The notes under the pieces were generated by a model. That model did not search any database and was not told where the DNA came from. It saw only the letters and a program-made list of their open reading frames with translations. Below, piece after piece: positions 49,085-59,139 of a DNA stretch of 63,888 bases (positions within the stretch are counted from its first letter, which is position 1; each line of letters begins with the position of its first letter). The position numbers and the translations under genes are program-made. The stretch lies in NCBI GenBank assembly GCA_964630925.1, contig CAZVZK010000049.1:1-63888 (forward strand), read 5' to 3'. The DNA is from RGDT01 sp964630925. Its GTDB lineage: Bacteria; Planctomycetota; Planctomycetia; Gemmatales; Gemmataceae.

Positions 49085-50356
49085 GTGCCCCCCACCTCAC
49101 CCGCCGGCCTGACCGCCCCGCAACGCTGGCTGGTGCTGGCGGCGGCGTTCCTCGCCTGGGCCTGCGCCGGGCAGGGGATCGGCCTGTACATCCTCATCCA
49201 CCGGCAGATGGTCCTCTCCCTCGGCGGCGGGGGCGAGGGGCCGGTCAAGCTGTGGTTCGCGTGGATGCAGGCGGCGTTCCTGTTCGGCGCCGCCGGCGGC
49301 GGGTGGCTGTTCGGCTGGCTCGGCGACCGCGTCGGCCGCGTGCAGGCCCTCGGCGCCGCCGTCCTGTGCTACTCGCTCTTCACCCTGGCCGCCTGGTTCG
49401 CCGGCACGCTCGAACAACACCTCGTCCTCCGGCTCCTCGCCAGCGCCGGCATCGGGGGGGCGTGGCCCGGCGCCGTCGCCCTCGTCAGCGAGGCGTGGCC
49501 CGACGCCTCGCGCCCGCTGCTCGCGGGGCTCCTGGGTGCGGCGGCGAACGTCGGCTTCGTCTGGCTGGCCGCGTTGGCCTACTTCGTCATGCCGGTGACG
49601 GCGGCGACGTGGCCGGTGATGCTCCTCGTCGGCGGCGTGCCGGCGGCCCTCGGGCTGGCGATCCTGTGGCTGGTGCCGGAGTCGCCCGGCTGGAGCGCGG
49701 CGGTGCGCGAGGAGGCCGCGCCGCCGACGCCGCTGCGCGACCTGTTCCGGCCGCCGTTGCTGGCCGTAACGCTCCTGGGCATCGCGCTGGGGGCGGTGCC
49801 GGTGGTGGGGACGGCGGCGAACGCCAACTGGACGGTGCCGTGGACCGACGAGGCGGCCGCGCGGAGGGAGCGCGAGACGGGCGAGAAACGCCCCGCCGAC
49901 GACAAGGCGCTGACGATGATGACGCGCAACGGCGGGGCGATCATCGGCAGCTTCCTCGGCGGCGTGATCGCCAGCGCGGCGGGCCGGCGGCTGACGTACT
50001 TCCTCATCAGCCTCGGGGCGTTCGGCCTGAGCTGCCTGGTCTTCGGGCGGCTGGAGCCGCTCGACCCGTGGTTCCAGCCGGCGGTCTTCCTGTTCGGGCT
50101 GGTCGGCGTCACCTACTTCGGCTGGCTGCCGCTGTTCCTGCCCGAGCTGTTCCCGACGAGGGCGCGGGCGACGGGGGCGGGCGTGTCGTTCAACACGGGC
50201 CGGGTCGTGGCGGCCTTCGTGGTGCTCTCCACAGGGGCGATCCTGTCGCTGGCCGGCGGGAGCTACGAGCTGATCGGGCTGTGGAGCGGGGCGGTCTACG
50301 TCGTCGGGATGGCGATCATCTGGCTGGCCCCGGCGAGGCCGGGGGAGGTGAAGTGA
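49085..50356 (+). CDS. MFS transporter
   Basis: 423 residues from GTG. About 12 membrane helices. The MFS loop 2-3 motif is GWLFGWLGDRVGRVQALG (G-x3-D-R-x-G-R). ILWLVPESPGW after helix 6 and FPTRARATGAGVSFNTGR near the C-terminus are typical of the sugar/aromatic acid branch of the superfamily. The substrate is unknown. The stop overlaps the start of the aldo/keto reductase by one base, so the transporter and enzyme may handle the same compound. Confidence 0.88.
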   Translation: MPPTSPAGLTAPQRWLVLAAAFLAWACAGQGIGLYILIHRQMVLSLGGGGEGPVKLWFAWMQAAFLFGAAGGGWLFGWLGDRVGRVQALGAAVLCYSLFTLAAWFAGTLEQHLVLRLLASAGIGGAWPGAVALVSEAWPDASRPLLAGLLGAAANVGFVWLAALAYFVMPVTAATWPVMLLVGGVPAALGLAILWLVPESPGWSAAVREEAAPPTPLRDLFRPPLLAVTLLGIALGAVPVVGTAANANWTVPWTDEAAARRERETGEKRPADDKALTMMTRNGGAIIGSFLGGVIASAAGRRLTYFLISLGAFGLSCLVFGRLEPLDPWFQPAVFLFGLVGVTYFGWLPLFLPELFPTRARATGAGVSFNTGRVVAAFVVLSTGAILSLAGGSYELIGLWSGAVYVVGMAIIWLAPARPGEVK

Positions 50357-51216
50357 TGCGCACTCGCGTCCTGGGGCGGACCGGCCTGGAGGTGTCGGTG
50401 ATCGGCCTCGGCGCCGGGCCGGTGCCGGCGCTGATGACCGGCGACGACGCGGCCGCGCGGCGGGCCGTGCTGGCGCGGGCCGTCGAGGCCGGCATCAACT
50501 GGATCGACACGGCGCCCGGCTACGGGGCGGGCCGCTCGGAGGCCGGGGTCGGCCAGGCCCTGCACGAGCTGGGCGTCGCCGGCAGCGTCCACGTCGCGAC
50601 CAAGGTCCGCCTCACGCCGGAGGACATGGCCGACCCCGAGGCCGCCGTGCGCCGCTCGCTCGCCGGCAGCCTCGCCCGGCTCGGGCTGGAGCGTGTGACG
50701 CTGTTGCAGCTCCACAACGGCATCGCGGCCCGGCCCGGCCAGGTGGCCGACTCGCTGACGCCGGCGGAGGCGTCGCGCGTCCTCCCCGCACTCCACAAGG
50801 TGCGCGACGACGGGCTGACACGCTTCGTCGGCCTGACGGGCATCGGGGCGGCGGACGTTCTGGGAGAGGTGGTCGATTCGGGCGGCTTCGACACGATGCA
50901 GACCCCGCACAACCTCCTCGCCCCCGCCGACCCCGGCCTGCTGGCGAGATGTGTGGCGCTCGGCATGGGGGTCTTCGCCATCCGGGTCTTCGCGGCGGGG
51001 GCGCTCCTCGGAAGGCCTCCCAGCGGACACACGCGCACGACACGCTATTTCCCGCTCGCGCTGTACGAGGAGGATCTACGCCGGGCGGCGGCGCTTGGCC
51101 TGGGCGACGGCGTGAAGGCGGCGGCGGTGCGGCACGCGCTGGCCGGGGCGCACGTGGCGCTGATCGGCCTGGCGACGCCGGAGGAGGTGGACGAGGCCGC
51201 GGCGCTGGTGGGGTGA
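50356..51216 (+). CDS. Aldo/keto reductase
   Basis: 286 residues. Starts RVLGRTGLEVSVIGLGAGPV. Tetrad candidates: Asp and Tyr in WIDTAPGYGAGRSEAGVG, Lys in HVATKVRL, His in LLQLHNG. Not closely similar to the enzyme at 44233-45159; closer to L-fucose dehydrogenase or oxidoreductase YccK-type members by its length. Coupled to the MFS gene upstream. Confidence 0.88.
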   Translation: MRTRVLGRTGLEVSVIGLGAGPVPALMTGDDAAARRAVLARAVEAGINWIDTAPGYGAGRSEAGVGQALHELGVAGSVHVATKVRLTPEDMADPEAAVRRSLAGSLARLGLERVTLLQLHNGIAARPGQVADSLTPAEASRVLPALHKVRDDGLTRFVGLTGIGAADVLGEVVDSGGFDTMQTPHNLLAPADPGLLARCVALGMGVFAIRVFAAGALLGRPPSGHTRTTRYFPLALYEEDLRRAAALGLGDGVKAAAVRHALAGAHVALIGLATPEEVDEAAALVG

Positions 51217-51254
51217 CCCGGCGTCGCGACTCCGGCAGAGGGCCGGCGAGCCGC

Positions 51255-52568
51255 TCAGGTATACCGCGTCCCCCGGTGCCACGGCTCGAAGAACGCCGGG
51301 AGCAGAGTATCGACGTGCAGCAGGCCCTTCATCGTGAGGGTGATCTCGGAGGCGCCGACGTTCACCTCGCCGTCGGCCTCGTAACGCCGCCAGACCTCGG
51401 CGAACTCCTCGCGGACGTCGGTGGCGAACTTCTTCTCGAAATAGGCCACGTCGAGCCGGCCCGTCTTCATCTGCAGGATCATCTCGCGGATGAGCAGCTC
51501 GCGCGGCGACACGGGCAGCGCCCGCCCCAGCGGCAGCTCGTCGCGCCCCAGGGCCGCCAGCCAGTCGTCCCACTGGTCCACGTTCTGGAGGTGGACGCCT
51601 CGGACGTGCCCGAACGACGCCACGCCCGTGCCGAACATGTCGGCCCCGTGCCACAGGGCGTCGCGGTACACGAACCGGACGGAGTCGTCCCTCTTGAGCG
51701 TGTAGCCGCTGCTCACGCGGTAGCCGGCGGCCTGCATCGTCTCGTAGGCGTACTCCACCCAGGCGCGCTTCGTCGGCCAGTCGGCGACGGCCATCTCGGG
51801 GCCGGTGTCGCCGGCCATCTTCAGCTCCTTGCTGAAGACGGTGTTGTAGGGCAGCTCCATCTGGTAGATGGTGACGCTCTCGGGGGCGAGTGCGAGCGTC
51901 TTGCGGACGCACTCGCGCCAGTTCTCCCACGACTCGCCGACCATGCCGGCGATCAGGTCGATGTTGATCTGCGTGAAGCCGATCTCCCTCGCCCAGCCGT
52001 AGGCCCGGTGGATCTCCTCCTCCAGGTGGGCGCGTCCGTTGAACTCAAGGATCGCCGGGTCGAAGTTCTCGATGCCGAGGCTCAGGCGCGTGACGCCCAT
52101 CTCCTTGAGCGTCTCCAACTTGTGCCGCTGGAGCGTGCCCGGCTCGCACTCGAACGTCACCTCCTCGGCCCCGTCCCACGGCATCTCCGCCTTCAGCCGC
52201 GTCATCAGGCCGCGGAGCTGGTCGGCATTGAGGTACGAGGGGGTGCCGCCGCCGAAGTAGACGTAGGACAGGGGGCGTCCGCCGACGACGGGCTGGCGGG
52301 CGCAGAGCGACACCTCCTTGACGAGGGCGTCGCAGTAGGTCTCGACGTCGCGGGCGTTCTTGTCGGTGTAGACGCGGAAGTAGCAGAACTTGCAGCGTTT
52401 GCGGCAGAAGGGGATGTGCAGGTAGAGGCCCAGCGGCGTGCCTGGCTTGGGGGCGGACGCGAGCGCCTCGCGTGCCTGGGGCAGGAAGGACGGCTTCCAG
52501 AAGCTGAACGGCGGGTAGTTGGCGACGAAGTAGTTGCCGGCGGTGGTCTTCTCGGCGGTGTCGGACAT
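51255..52568 (-). CDS. HemN/HemW-like radical SAM protein
   Basis: 437 residues from ATG 52568 with CGAGG upstream. The 4Fe-4S motif is CRKRCKFC (CxxxCxxC), preceded by LYLHIPF as in coproporphyrinogen oxidase-like proteins. YVYFGGGTPSYL (the GGGTP SAM site), RLSLGIENFDPAIL and INIDLIAGMVGESWENW follow the family order. The C-terminal HemN domain is present. True HemN carries further residues that cannot be checked by eye; it may be a heme chaperone or another methylase-type enzyme. The start is 200 nt from the divergent secreted protein. Confidence 0.85.
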   Translation of the reverse strand: MSDTAEKTTAGNYFVANYPPFSFWKPSFLPQAREALASAPKPGTPLGLYLHIPFCRKRCKFCYFRVYTDKNARDVETYCDALVKEVSLCARQPVVGGRPLSYVYFGGGTPSYLNADQLRGLMTRLKAEMPWDGAEEVTFECEPGTLQRHKLETLKEMGVTRLSLGIENFDPAILEFNGRAHLEEEIHRAYGWAREIGFTQINIDLIAGMVGESWENWRECVRKTLALAPESVTIYQMELPYNTVFSKELKMAGDTGPEMAVADWPTKRAWVEYAYETMQAAGYRVSSGYTLKRDDSVRFVYRDALWHGADMFGTGVASFGHVRGVHLQNVDQWDDWLAALGRDELPLGRALPVSPRELLIREMILQMKTGRLDVAYFEKKFATDVREEFAEVWRRYEADGEVNVGASEITLTMKGLLHVDTLLPAFFEPWHRGTRYT

Positions 52569-52770
52569 CGAAGCCTCGGAGTCAGCGCGGGGCGCGTGCC
52601 TTGATTGTACGCTCACGGGCGACGGTACGTCCCCGCGAACGTGCCGTTGGCCGTTGGGCGAGAGCACGACCTCGCGTGCCTCCCACCCAGCGCCTGTTAC
52701 CCAAGCGTTACACCTCAATCGGCCCGCCGGCGTTACAATCGAGGCCACGCCCGCACGAGGAGGACGCACC

Positions 52771-53421
52771 ATGAGGACGCTTCTGATCGCCGCCGCACTC
52801 GCCCTGCCCCTCGGCCCGGCCACGCACGGCGACCCCGCGAAGCCCGCTACCAAGGACGCCCCGAAGGCCGCCGACTGGAAGGCCGACCCCGCCTGCCGGC
52901 TCGTCTTCTTCGCCGTGCTGGAGGGGCTGTACGAGGACGGCGTCGATGAGGCCGTCGTCAACAACATCGTCCCGCCGGACAAGACGGGCAAGGAGAAGAT
53001 GCGCCGCAGCTTCGTCCTCGACTGCCCGCTGTGCCAGCCGGCGTTCGAGGCGTTCTGCGTCTACCAGGGCCGGCCGAAGTTCAGCGACGGCAGCAAGGCG
53101 TCCGCCTTCGGCAAGGGCCTGCCCGCCGAGGTCCGCAAGTGCCTCCTCGCCGAATCCACCTCCGCACGCCTCATCACCCTGCGCAAGCCGATCAAGGAGT
53201 GGGTGGAGCGGCGCCTGCGCTCCATGAAGCTCGACGAGAAGCAGCGCGAGAAGTGGTGGAAGGATATCGCCGCCCGCGTCGGAGAGGGCACCACGACCCT
53301 GCGCACGCACATCAAGTCCGACCCGTGGTACAAGGACTGGAGCGGCTACTGGGGCTGCGCCGCGTGCCTCGGCTCGCGCGACGCCACCAACGCCGTCCGG
53401 GACAGGCCCGACGCGAAATGA
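52771..53421 (+). CDS. Secreted protein with cysteine pairs
   Basis: 216 residues from ATG 52771 with GAGGAGG seven bases upstream. Signal peptide MRTLLIAAALALPLGPATHG. The mature part has cysteines at CRLVF, CPLCQPAFEAFC, KCLL and WGCAAC, which suggest disulfides or a metal site. The sequence (RSFVLDCPLCQPAFEAFCVY; DWSGYWGCAACLGSRDATN) belongs to no family I know, but looks like a conserved planctomycete periplasmic protein. Confidence 0.75.
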   Translation: MRTLLIAAALALPLGPATHGDPAKPATKDAPKAADWKADPACRLVFFAVLEGLYEDGVDEAVVNNIVPPDKTGKEKMRRSFVLDCPLCQPAFEAFCVYQGRPKFSDGSKASAFGKGLPAEVRKCLLAESTSARLITLRKPIKEWVERRLRSMKLDEKQREKWWKDIAARVGEGTTTLRTHIKSDPWYKDWSGYWGCAACLGSRDATNAVRDRPDAK

Positions 53422-53428
53422 TGGCCGG

Positions 53429-55399
53429 TCACCCCCCCGACGGCCGAATGCCGACGGCCGTGGAGCGGCCGCCCGCCTGCCTCCTGTGTCGGCCCGGGCG
53501 CGAATAGACGCCCGCGGCCGCGGCCAGCGCCGCCACCGTCAGCAGGGCCGGCGGCGCGGCGGCGCCCCAGAACGACGCCAGCGCCGACGGCTCCTCGTCG
53601 GCCTCCTCCGGTGTCCACTCCGACACCGCCTCCGCGTCCGGGCCGTCCCAGACGCCCAGACGCCCAGCCGGGTCCAGAAGCCCCGAGAACGCCCGATCCG
53701 CCAGCTCCTGCTGCACCGACGGCCCATCGTCCTCCGTCTGCACCGTCGCCACCGGCGACAGCGACGCCCCCCCCTGGTGGGACAGCCGCTTCCGCGCCTG
53801 CCCGCCGAGCTGGATCCCCCGCAGCTCGCTCGCGCTCTCCGGCAGGTCCACCTCCGGGAACACCGGCACCACCGACGCCAGGATCGCCTCGGCCGCCTCG
53901 CGCGCCTGCTCCACCGCCACGCCCCAGTCGCCCGTCAGGTTACGCCCCCCCGCCGGCGCCGCCACCAGCACCGCCCCCACGTCCACGGGGGCCTGCTGCA
54001 CCGCCCCGGGCACCGCCGCGGACACCGGCGCCGTCGCGCCCGTGAGTACCCGCGCCGTCGATGCCGCCGACAGCGGCGTCAGGGCGGACGCCACGCCGCC
54101 CGACACGTCGTCGGTGGCCCCCGATGTGGTGTTCGTCACCGTCGTCCCGCCGGACGTTTCCACCGTCGGCGTGGCCGGCGTGGCCGGCGTGGACGGCACG
54201 ACCGGCGCCTGCGGCGGCTTCGGCGTCGGCGCGGGCGCCGAGGGCGCGACGGCCACGCTCACCGTCTTCGCCGCATACGCCACCGACCCCGTCGCCCCCG
54301 AGGGCAGCGAGAGGTTCACGCCTCCGAACTCGCCGGAGCGGGAGCCCGCCGACACCACCGTCGTCTGCGAATTCACCGCCGGCCCCGACACGCGCAGGTC
54401 CAGCGTCCCGCCCAGCGTCGCCCGGTCCCCCACGACGAGCCGGCCGTCCGCCCCCGCCGTGTTCACGAAAACGCGCAGCACGCCCGTTCCGGACTGCTTG
54501 TAATCATTCGTCACCGTCAGCGTCTGGCCCTGGCCGAGGATGATGATGGCGCCGCTGTTCGTCAGCGACCCCTCGACCGTCCCGCCGCCCGTCATCGTGC
54601 CGCCGAGCAGGAACTTGAACGACCCGGCGAGCGTGCCGCCGGACAGGGCCAGCGTGCCCGCCGTCTGCGTGTAACTCGACACGTCGAACCGCCCGCCGTC
54701 GAGCGTCACCGTCCCCGTGTTCGCCACCGCGCCGAAGGCGGCGGTCCCCGAGGTGTTGATCACGGCCGAGCCGGTGTTCGTGAAGTCCGGGTCGAAGGCG
54801 GCCGACGCGGTGACGGTGAGCTGCCCCTTGTTCTCAAACGTCCCGCCGCCCGCCTCGTCCACGTCACCCCCGGACCACGTCATCGTGCCGTGGTTGCGCA
54901 GCGTCAACCTGTCCAGCTCCTTGTCCCCGCCCGACAGCGTGGTCTGGCCGTACAGGTTGCCCAGCCCGTCACCCTTCAGGGTGCCGCCGGACCAGTCGAA
55001 CGTCCCGTAGACATCGAGGCCGTCTGCCTCCAGCTTCCCGCCCGACAGCGTCACCGAGCCGAGGGTGGCCTTCGCGTCGAAGTCCAGGGTGCCGCCGGTG
55101 ATGATGACCGACGACAGCGAGGACGCCGACTGCACGTCAAGCCTGCCGCCCGACACGGTCAGCGGGCCGGTGCCGAGGATCGAGCGGACCTCGAACGACC
55201 CGGACGTGATGGCGGGGGCGTTGGCGCCGCCGACGATGACCACGTCGTCGTTCGCATCCGGGACGAGCCCCAGGCTCCAGTTGTTGCCGTCGGACCAGTC
55301 ATCGCTGACGGCGCCGAGCCAGGTGAGGAGCGCGGGGACGCAGCGTGCCTCGAGCCGTTCGAGGAGGGGGCGGGCGATCCTGTTCCTGTCGTGCATCAA
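53429..55399 (-). CDS. Surface beta-helix protein with the LExLExR motif and C-terminal TM
   Basis: 656 residues. PLLERLEARCVPALLTWLGA near the N-terminus is the LExLExR..PA export motif. About residues 30-370 repeat short 'SGGTL/xxx' strands (LSGGKLEADGLDVYGTFDWS, SGGTLKGDGLGNLYGQTTLS), as in autotransporter-type beta-helices. A Pro/Thr linker and a disordered part follow. A single membrane helix is near the end (PALLTVAALAAAAGVYS) with a basic tail (RPGRHRRQ), which would anchor it. Function: envelope or adhesion surface; no enzymatic motif. Confidence 0.75.
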   Translation of the reverse strand: MMHDRNRIARPLLERLEARCVPALLTWLGAVSDDWSDGNNWSLGLVPDANDDVVIVGGANAPAITSGSFEVRSILGTGPLTVSGGRLDVQSASSLSSVIITGGTLDFDAKATLGSVTLSGGKLEADGLDVYGTFDWSGGTLKGDGLGNLYGQTTLSGGDKELDRLTLRNHGTMTWSGGDVDEAGGGTFENKGQLTVTASAAFDPDFTNTGSAVINTSGTAAFGAVANTGTVTLDGGRFDVSSYTQTAGTLALSGGTLAGSFKFLLGGTMTGGGTVEGSLTNSGAIIILGQGQTLTVTNDYKQSGTGVLRVFVNTAGADGRLVVGDRATLGGTLDLRVSGPAVNSQTTVVSAGSRSGEFGGVNLSLPSGATGSVAYAAKTVSVAVAPSAPAPTPKPPQAPVVPSTPATPATPTVETSGGTTVTNTTSGATDDVSGGVASALTPLSAASTARVLTGATAPVSAAVPGAVQQAPVDVGAVLVAAPAGGRNLTGDWGVAVEQAREAAEAILASVVPVFPEVDLPESASELRGIQLGGQARKRLSHQGGASLSPVATVQTEDDGPSVQQELADRAFSGLLDPAGRLGVWDGPDAEAVSEWTPEEADEEPSALASFWGAAAPPALLTVAALAAAAGVYSRPGRHRRQAGGRSTAVGIRPSGG

Positions 55400-55417
55400 G
55401 GTCTCTCGGGAGATGGG

Positions 55418-58400
55418 TCAGCGGGCGTCCATGCCGCCGTGGGCCCTGGCAAGGGCGGCGAAAGTCCTGTGCCCCGCGAGGGGGGCGAAGGCGGGCTCGC
55501 CGGCCACCGCCGAGCGCCAGAGGGCGCGGCGCTCGCCGGCGGGGGTGGCGTTGAGGGCACGGGCGAGCAAGGCGGCGCCAAGATCACGGCAGGGCCCGGC
55601 GTCGCGCGCCGCCTCGGGGCGTGCCGAGATCTGGGCCAGCAGTGACGCCAGCGCCACCAGCTGACGCGGCTGCTGTCTGCCCACCTCGGCGGCGGCCCTG
55701 GCGTCTTTGAGGGCGGCCGCCACCTTGCCCTGCTGGAGACGGGCCATGCCGGCGCCGTGCAACGTCAGCGCCGGGTCCGCCTTGAGGCCTGCGGCCGCGT
55801 CGAAGTCCTCCTCGGCCTGCTTCCACGCCCGCGCGGCGAGGTACGCCTGCCCACGCTGCACGCGCAGGGCGCCGTCCTTGGGCAGGAGGGCCACGGCGAC
55901 CGCGAAGTCCTCCAGCGCCCCCGGCAGGTCGCCCAGGCGCAGCCGGGCCGCCGCGCGGCCACGGGCGATCCCGGCGTCGGGCCGAGGCGCCAGCTCGCGT
56001 CCGCGTGTGAAGCTGGCCTCCGCCTTGCGGTCCTCGCGGAGCCGCAGCATCGCCTCGCCGTGCCAGCGCCAGGTCTCGGAGTCCCTCGGCGCCAGGGTGA
56101 GCGCCCGGCCGTAGGCCTCCTCCGCCGAGCGCACCAGCCCCACGCGGAAGAGCAGGTGTCCGCGGTCGCGGTGCAGGGCCGCGGCGAAGTCGGGCTCCAG
56201 GCCCGCCAGCGCGAGCGCCGCGTCGATGTCCGCCTGGGCACGCAGCACGTCGCCCGCCTTGTTCGCCACCCGGAACCGCTGCCGGTACACGCCCGCCAGC
56301 GTCGCCGCGTCGATGTCCTTGCGGGCGAACCCGGCGACGGCGTTCTCGACGGCCTTGCCCATCGCCGACAGGGCCCGGTTGCAGTTGGCCGCCGCGGGCG
56401 CCTGGCCGGCCGGGTGGTCGGCGAGGTGGACCTGTGCCAGGGTGACGAAGGGCTGGAACTGGTCGGGCTGGAGGGCGGCGGCCTGCTCCAGGTCGGCGCG
56501 TGCCTCGGCGGCCTTCCCCGCCGACAGCCGCGCCACCGCCCGGTTGTTGAAGAGGACGAAGCGGGCGTTGGAATCGCCCCCCTCGGCCAGCATCCGCATC
56601 GCATCGCCGAAGTCGCGCTCCGAGTCCTCCTCCTTGCCGCGCACGCCCTGGACGTAGCCACGAACGAGGTAGATCCAAGCCACCTCACGCTGGGCCAGGC
56701 AGCCCGTCAGGGACGCCTCCGCCGCCGCCAGATCGTCCAGCCGCAGCAGGCACAGCGCCCGGAAGTACCGCGCCCAGAAGTGGCCCGGCTGGCGGCGCAG
56801 GGCGTCGGCGAAGCACTCCTCCGCGTCCTCCGTCTCGCCGCGGCGGTACTGCTCGATCCCCGTGAGGTAGCAGTCCAGCGCGCCGCCCGGCTGTGCCCCC
56901 CAGGCCTTCCGCTCCTCGGCGTCGGCATCGGGCTTGCGGGCGTCGGTCAGCATGAGGCGCGACCGGAACAGGTGGTAGGCACGCGTCTTGATGCCCATCC
57001 GCCCCGCCGTGTCGAGGACCGCCAGCGCCTTGCGGGCGCCCTCGCGCACCTCGCCCTTCGTCTGCCGCGGCAGGGGCCGCGACGCCGCCTCGGCCAGGGC
57101 CAGGAGCAGCTCGTAGCCCGATTCGACGATCTCCTTCTTCTCGCCGGGGGTCGCGTACTCCGGCGCCTTGGGCTCGCGCGTCGCCGACCCGCCGATCAGG
57201 GCCAGGGCGTTGAGCAACTTCTGGCGCGTCTGCTCGCGCTGGGCGGGGGCGTCGGCGGCCAGGGTGGCGTGGAACAGGGCGTCGTCGCGCGCAAGCACGA
57301 ACGAGCGGAAAGCCGCCCGCGCCGCCTCCTGGCCGTCGGCCTCCTTCGCGAGCCCCTCGACGGCGGCGCGGCGCGGCGCCAGGGCGGGCTCGTGGATGAC
57401 GCGCGAGCGAGACGCCTCCAGGATGGTGCGCACCTCACCCCAGGCCTGCCGGCCCTTCGCCTCCCCGGCCCTGCGCAGCGCCAGGTCCACATCCGCGAGT
57501 GCGGCGGCGCGGCGCGAGCGTTCGGACTGCATGTAGACCGCGACGGTGCCCAGGAGGCTGAACAGCGTCAGGGCGGCGACGGCCAGCAGGGCCGAGGTGG
57601 CCGGGCGGCGTTTCACCCACCGCGCCGCCCGCTCCAGCCCGCTGACGGGCCGGGCCAGGATCGGCTCGTGGGCCAGGAAGCGGGCGAGGTCGTCGGCCAG
57701 CTCGCGGGCGCTGGCGTAGCGCCGCCGCGGGTCCTTCTCCAGGCACTTGAGGATCACCGTCTGCAGGTCGCGCGGCAGACGGGGGGCGTGCCGCGACGGC
57801 GCGTCCGGCTCGGCCTCGGAGACCTTAATCAGCACCTCCATCGGCGAGTCACCGACGAAGGGCAGCTTCTGGGTCACGAGCTGGTAGAGCAGCACGCCCA
57901 GGGCCCAAATGTCGGCGGGCGGGCCGACCACTTCCTTCCCCTTGGCCTGCTCCGGGGCCATGTAGGACGGCGTGCCGACGACCATGCCGGTGCGGGTGTT
58001 GTGGGTGTCGTCGTCGAGCTGCTTGGCGAGGCCGAAGTCGGCGATCTTGGGCACGACGCCGGCCCACGCCACCCCGTCCTGGGCGGAGGCGCCGGTGTCC
58101 TCCTCGCGGCGCTGGCCGAGGAGGATGTTGGCGGGCTTGAGGTCGCGGTGCACGACGCCGCGGTCGTGGGCGAAGTGGACGGCGCGGGCCAGGACCTCGA
58201 TGAGCCGGGCCGACTCGGGGACGGACAGGGCCCCGGCCTTGAGGCGGTCGGCGAGGCTGCCGCCCTCGACGAATTCGAGGCTGAAGTAGCCGTTGCCGGT
58301 GAACTCGCCCACGTCGAAGATCTGGACGATGTTGGGGTGCTGCAGCTTGGCGACGGCCTGGGCCTCGCGCTGGAAGCGGGCCTTGTCGCCGGCGTCGGCC

Positions 58401-58849
58401 TGGCTGCCGCCGAGGATCATCTTGAGGGCGACGACGCGGCCGAGGGCGAGGTGGCGGGCCTTGTACACCACGCCCATGCCGCCCTTGCCCAGCTCGCCGA
58501 GGATCTCGTAGCCGGGCAGGTCGGGCCAGCCGGCGCGGGCGGGCGCCTGCCCCGTGCCGGTGATGTGCTGGGTGGCCGACCCCCCGTCGAGGCGGCGCGA
58601 CGGCACGACCGGCTGCGAGGCCAGGGCGGGGCGGAGGATGGTGCGCGACGGCGAGGCCGGCGGGGCGTCGGCGAGGGCGGGGCGCAGGACCGTGGCCGGG
58701 CAGGACTCCAGATCCGGGGTGTGGGGCCAGGGGGAGCTGGCGTCCCAGTCGAGGCCACCCGGCTCGCCACACTCGGGGCAGGCGGCCGCCGTGGCTCCGG
58801 AGGGGCACTCCCAATCGTGGCCTTGTGTGCAGTGCAACATGGTGGACAT
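55418..58849 (-). CDS. Ser/Thr protein kinase with C-terminal TPR sensor part
   Basis: 1143 residues. A zinc-ribbon-like start (CTQGHDWECPSGATAAACPECG). The kinase domain covers about 110-390 and is intact: GELGKGGMGVVYKA loop, Lys in VALKMIL, HRDLKPANILL, DFGLAK, VGTPSYMAPEQAKG and DIWALGVLLYQLV. A membrane helix follows (TSALLAVAALTLFSLLGTVAVYM, about 416-438). The remaining 700 residues are outside the membrane if the kinase is inside, and contain tetratricopeptide repeats (AARADLEQAAALQPDQFQPF, AYGRALTLAPRDSETWRWHG). This is the typical planctomycete receptor-type kinase. It faces the FHA gene 290 nt away. Confidence 0.93.
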   Translation of the reverse strand: MSTMLHCTQGHDWECPSGATAAACPECGEPGGLDWDASSPWPHTPDLESCPATVLRPALADAPPASPSRTILRPALASQPVVPSRRLDGGSATQHITGTGQAPARAGWPDLPGYEILGELGKGGMGVVYKARHLALGRVVALKMILGGSQADAGDKARFQREAQAVAKLQHPNIVQIFDVGEFTGNGYFSLEFVEGGSLADRLKAGALSVPESARLIEVLARAVHFAHDRGVVHRDLKPANILLGQRREEDTGASAQDGVAWAGVVPKIADFGLAKQLDDDTHNTRTGMVVGTPSYMAPEQAKGKEVVGPPADIWALGVLLYQLVTQKLPFVGDSPMEVLIKVSEAEPDAPSRHAPRLPRDLQTVILKCLEKDPRRRYASARELADDLARFLAHEPILARPVSGLERAARWVKRRPATSALLAVAALTLFSLLGTVAVYMQSERSRRAAALADVDLALRRAGEAKGRQAWGEVRTILEASRSRVIHEPALAPRRAAVEGLAKEADGQEAARAAFRSFVLARDDALFHATLAADAPAQREQTRQKLLNALALIGGSATREPKAPEYATPGEKKEIVESGYELLLALAEAASRPLPRQTKGEVREGARKALAVLDTAGRMGIKTRAYHLFRSRLMLTDARKPDADAEERKAWGAQPGGALDCYLTGIEQYRRGETEDAEECFADALRRQPGHFWARYFRALCLLRLDDLAAAEASLTGCLAQREVAWIYLVRGYVQGVRGKEEDSERDFGDAMRMLAEGGDSNARFVLFNNRAVARLSAGKAAEARADLEQAAALQPDQFQPFVTLAQVHLADHPAGQAPAAANCNRALSAMGKAVENAVAGFARKDIDAATLAGVYRQRFRVANKAGDVLRAQADIDAALALAGLEPDFAAALHRDRGHLLFRVGLVRSAEEAYGRALTLAPRDSETWRWHGEAMLRLREDRKAEASFTRGRELAPRPDAGIARGRAAARLRLGDLPGALEDFAVAVALLPKDGALRVQRGQAYLAARAWKQAEEDFDAAAGLKADPALTLHGAGMARLQQGKVAAALKDARAAAEVGRQQPRQLVALASLLAQISARPEAARDAGPCRDLGAALLARALNATPAGERRALWRSAVAGEPAFAPLAGHRTFAALARAHGGMDAR

Positions 58850-59139
58850 CAGCCGCGCTCCTGAGCGGCCCCGCCGGCAGGGGGGCCGGCCGCCGGGTAG
58901 AGGCGATACGGTCGAGGGGATCGACGGTTATGGGGAGTATAGCTTACGATCTTGCGGGGTGGGGAGGAGATTCCGGATCGGCGGGTGAAGCCGGGTACGC
59001 GGGCGGCGCCAATTCCGCCGCCCCACGTCTTCCCCCCTTTCCCCGCCGGGCCGGCTCTGGTATAAGTCCAGAATGCCCCGAATCCATGCGCCGGCCTCCC
59101 CACCGGCGGGACGCGGGCTGGGCCGTTCAGGAGTTGCCT

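Noticed and set aside
55757..58864. A 1035-codon plus-strand frame
   Set aside because: Antisense shadow of the Ser/Thr kinase, whose motifs are complete on the other strand.
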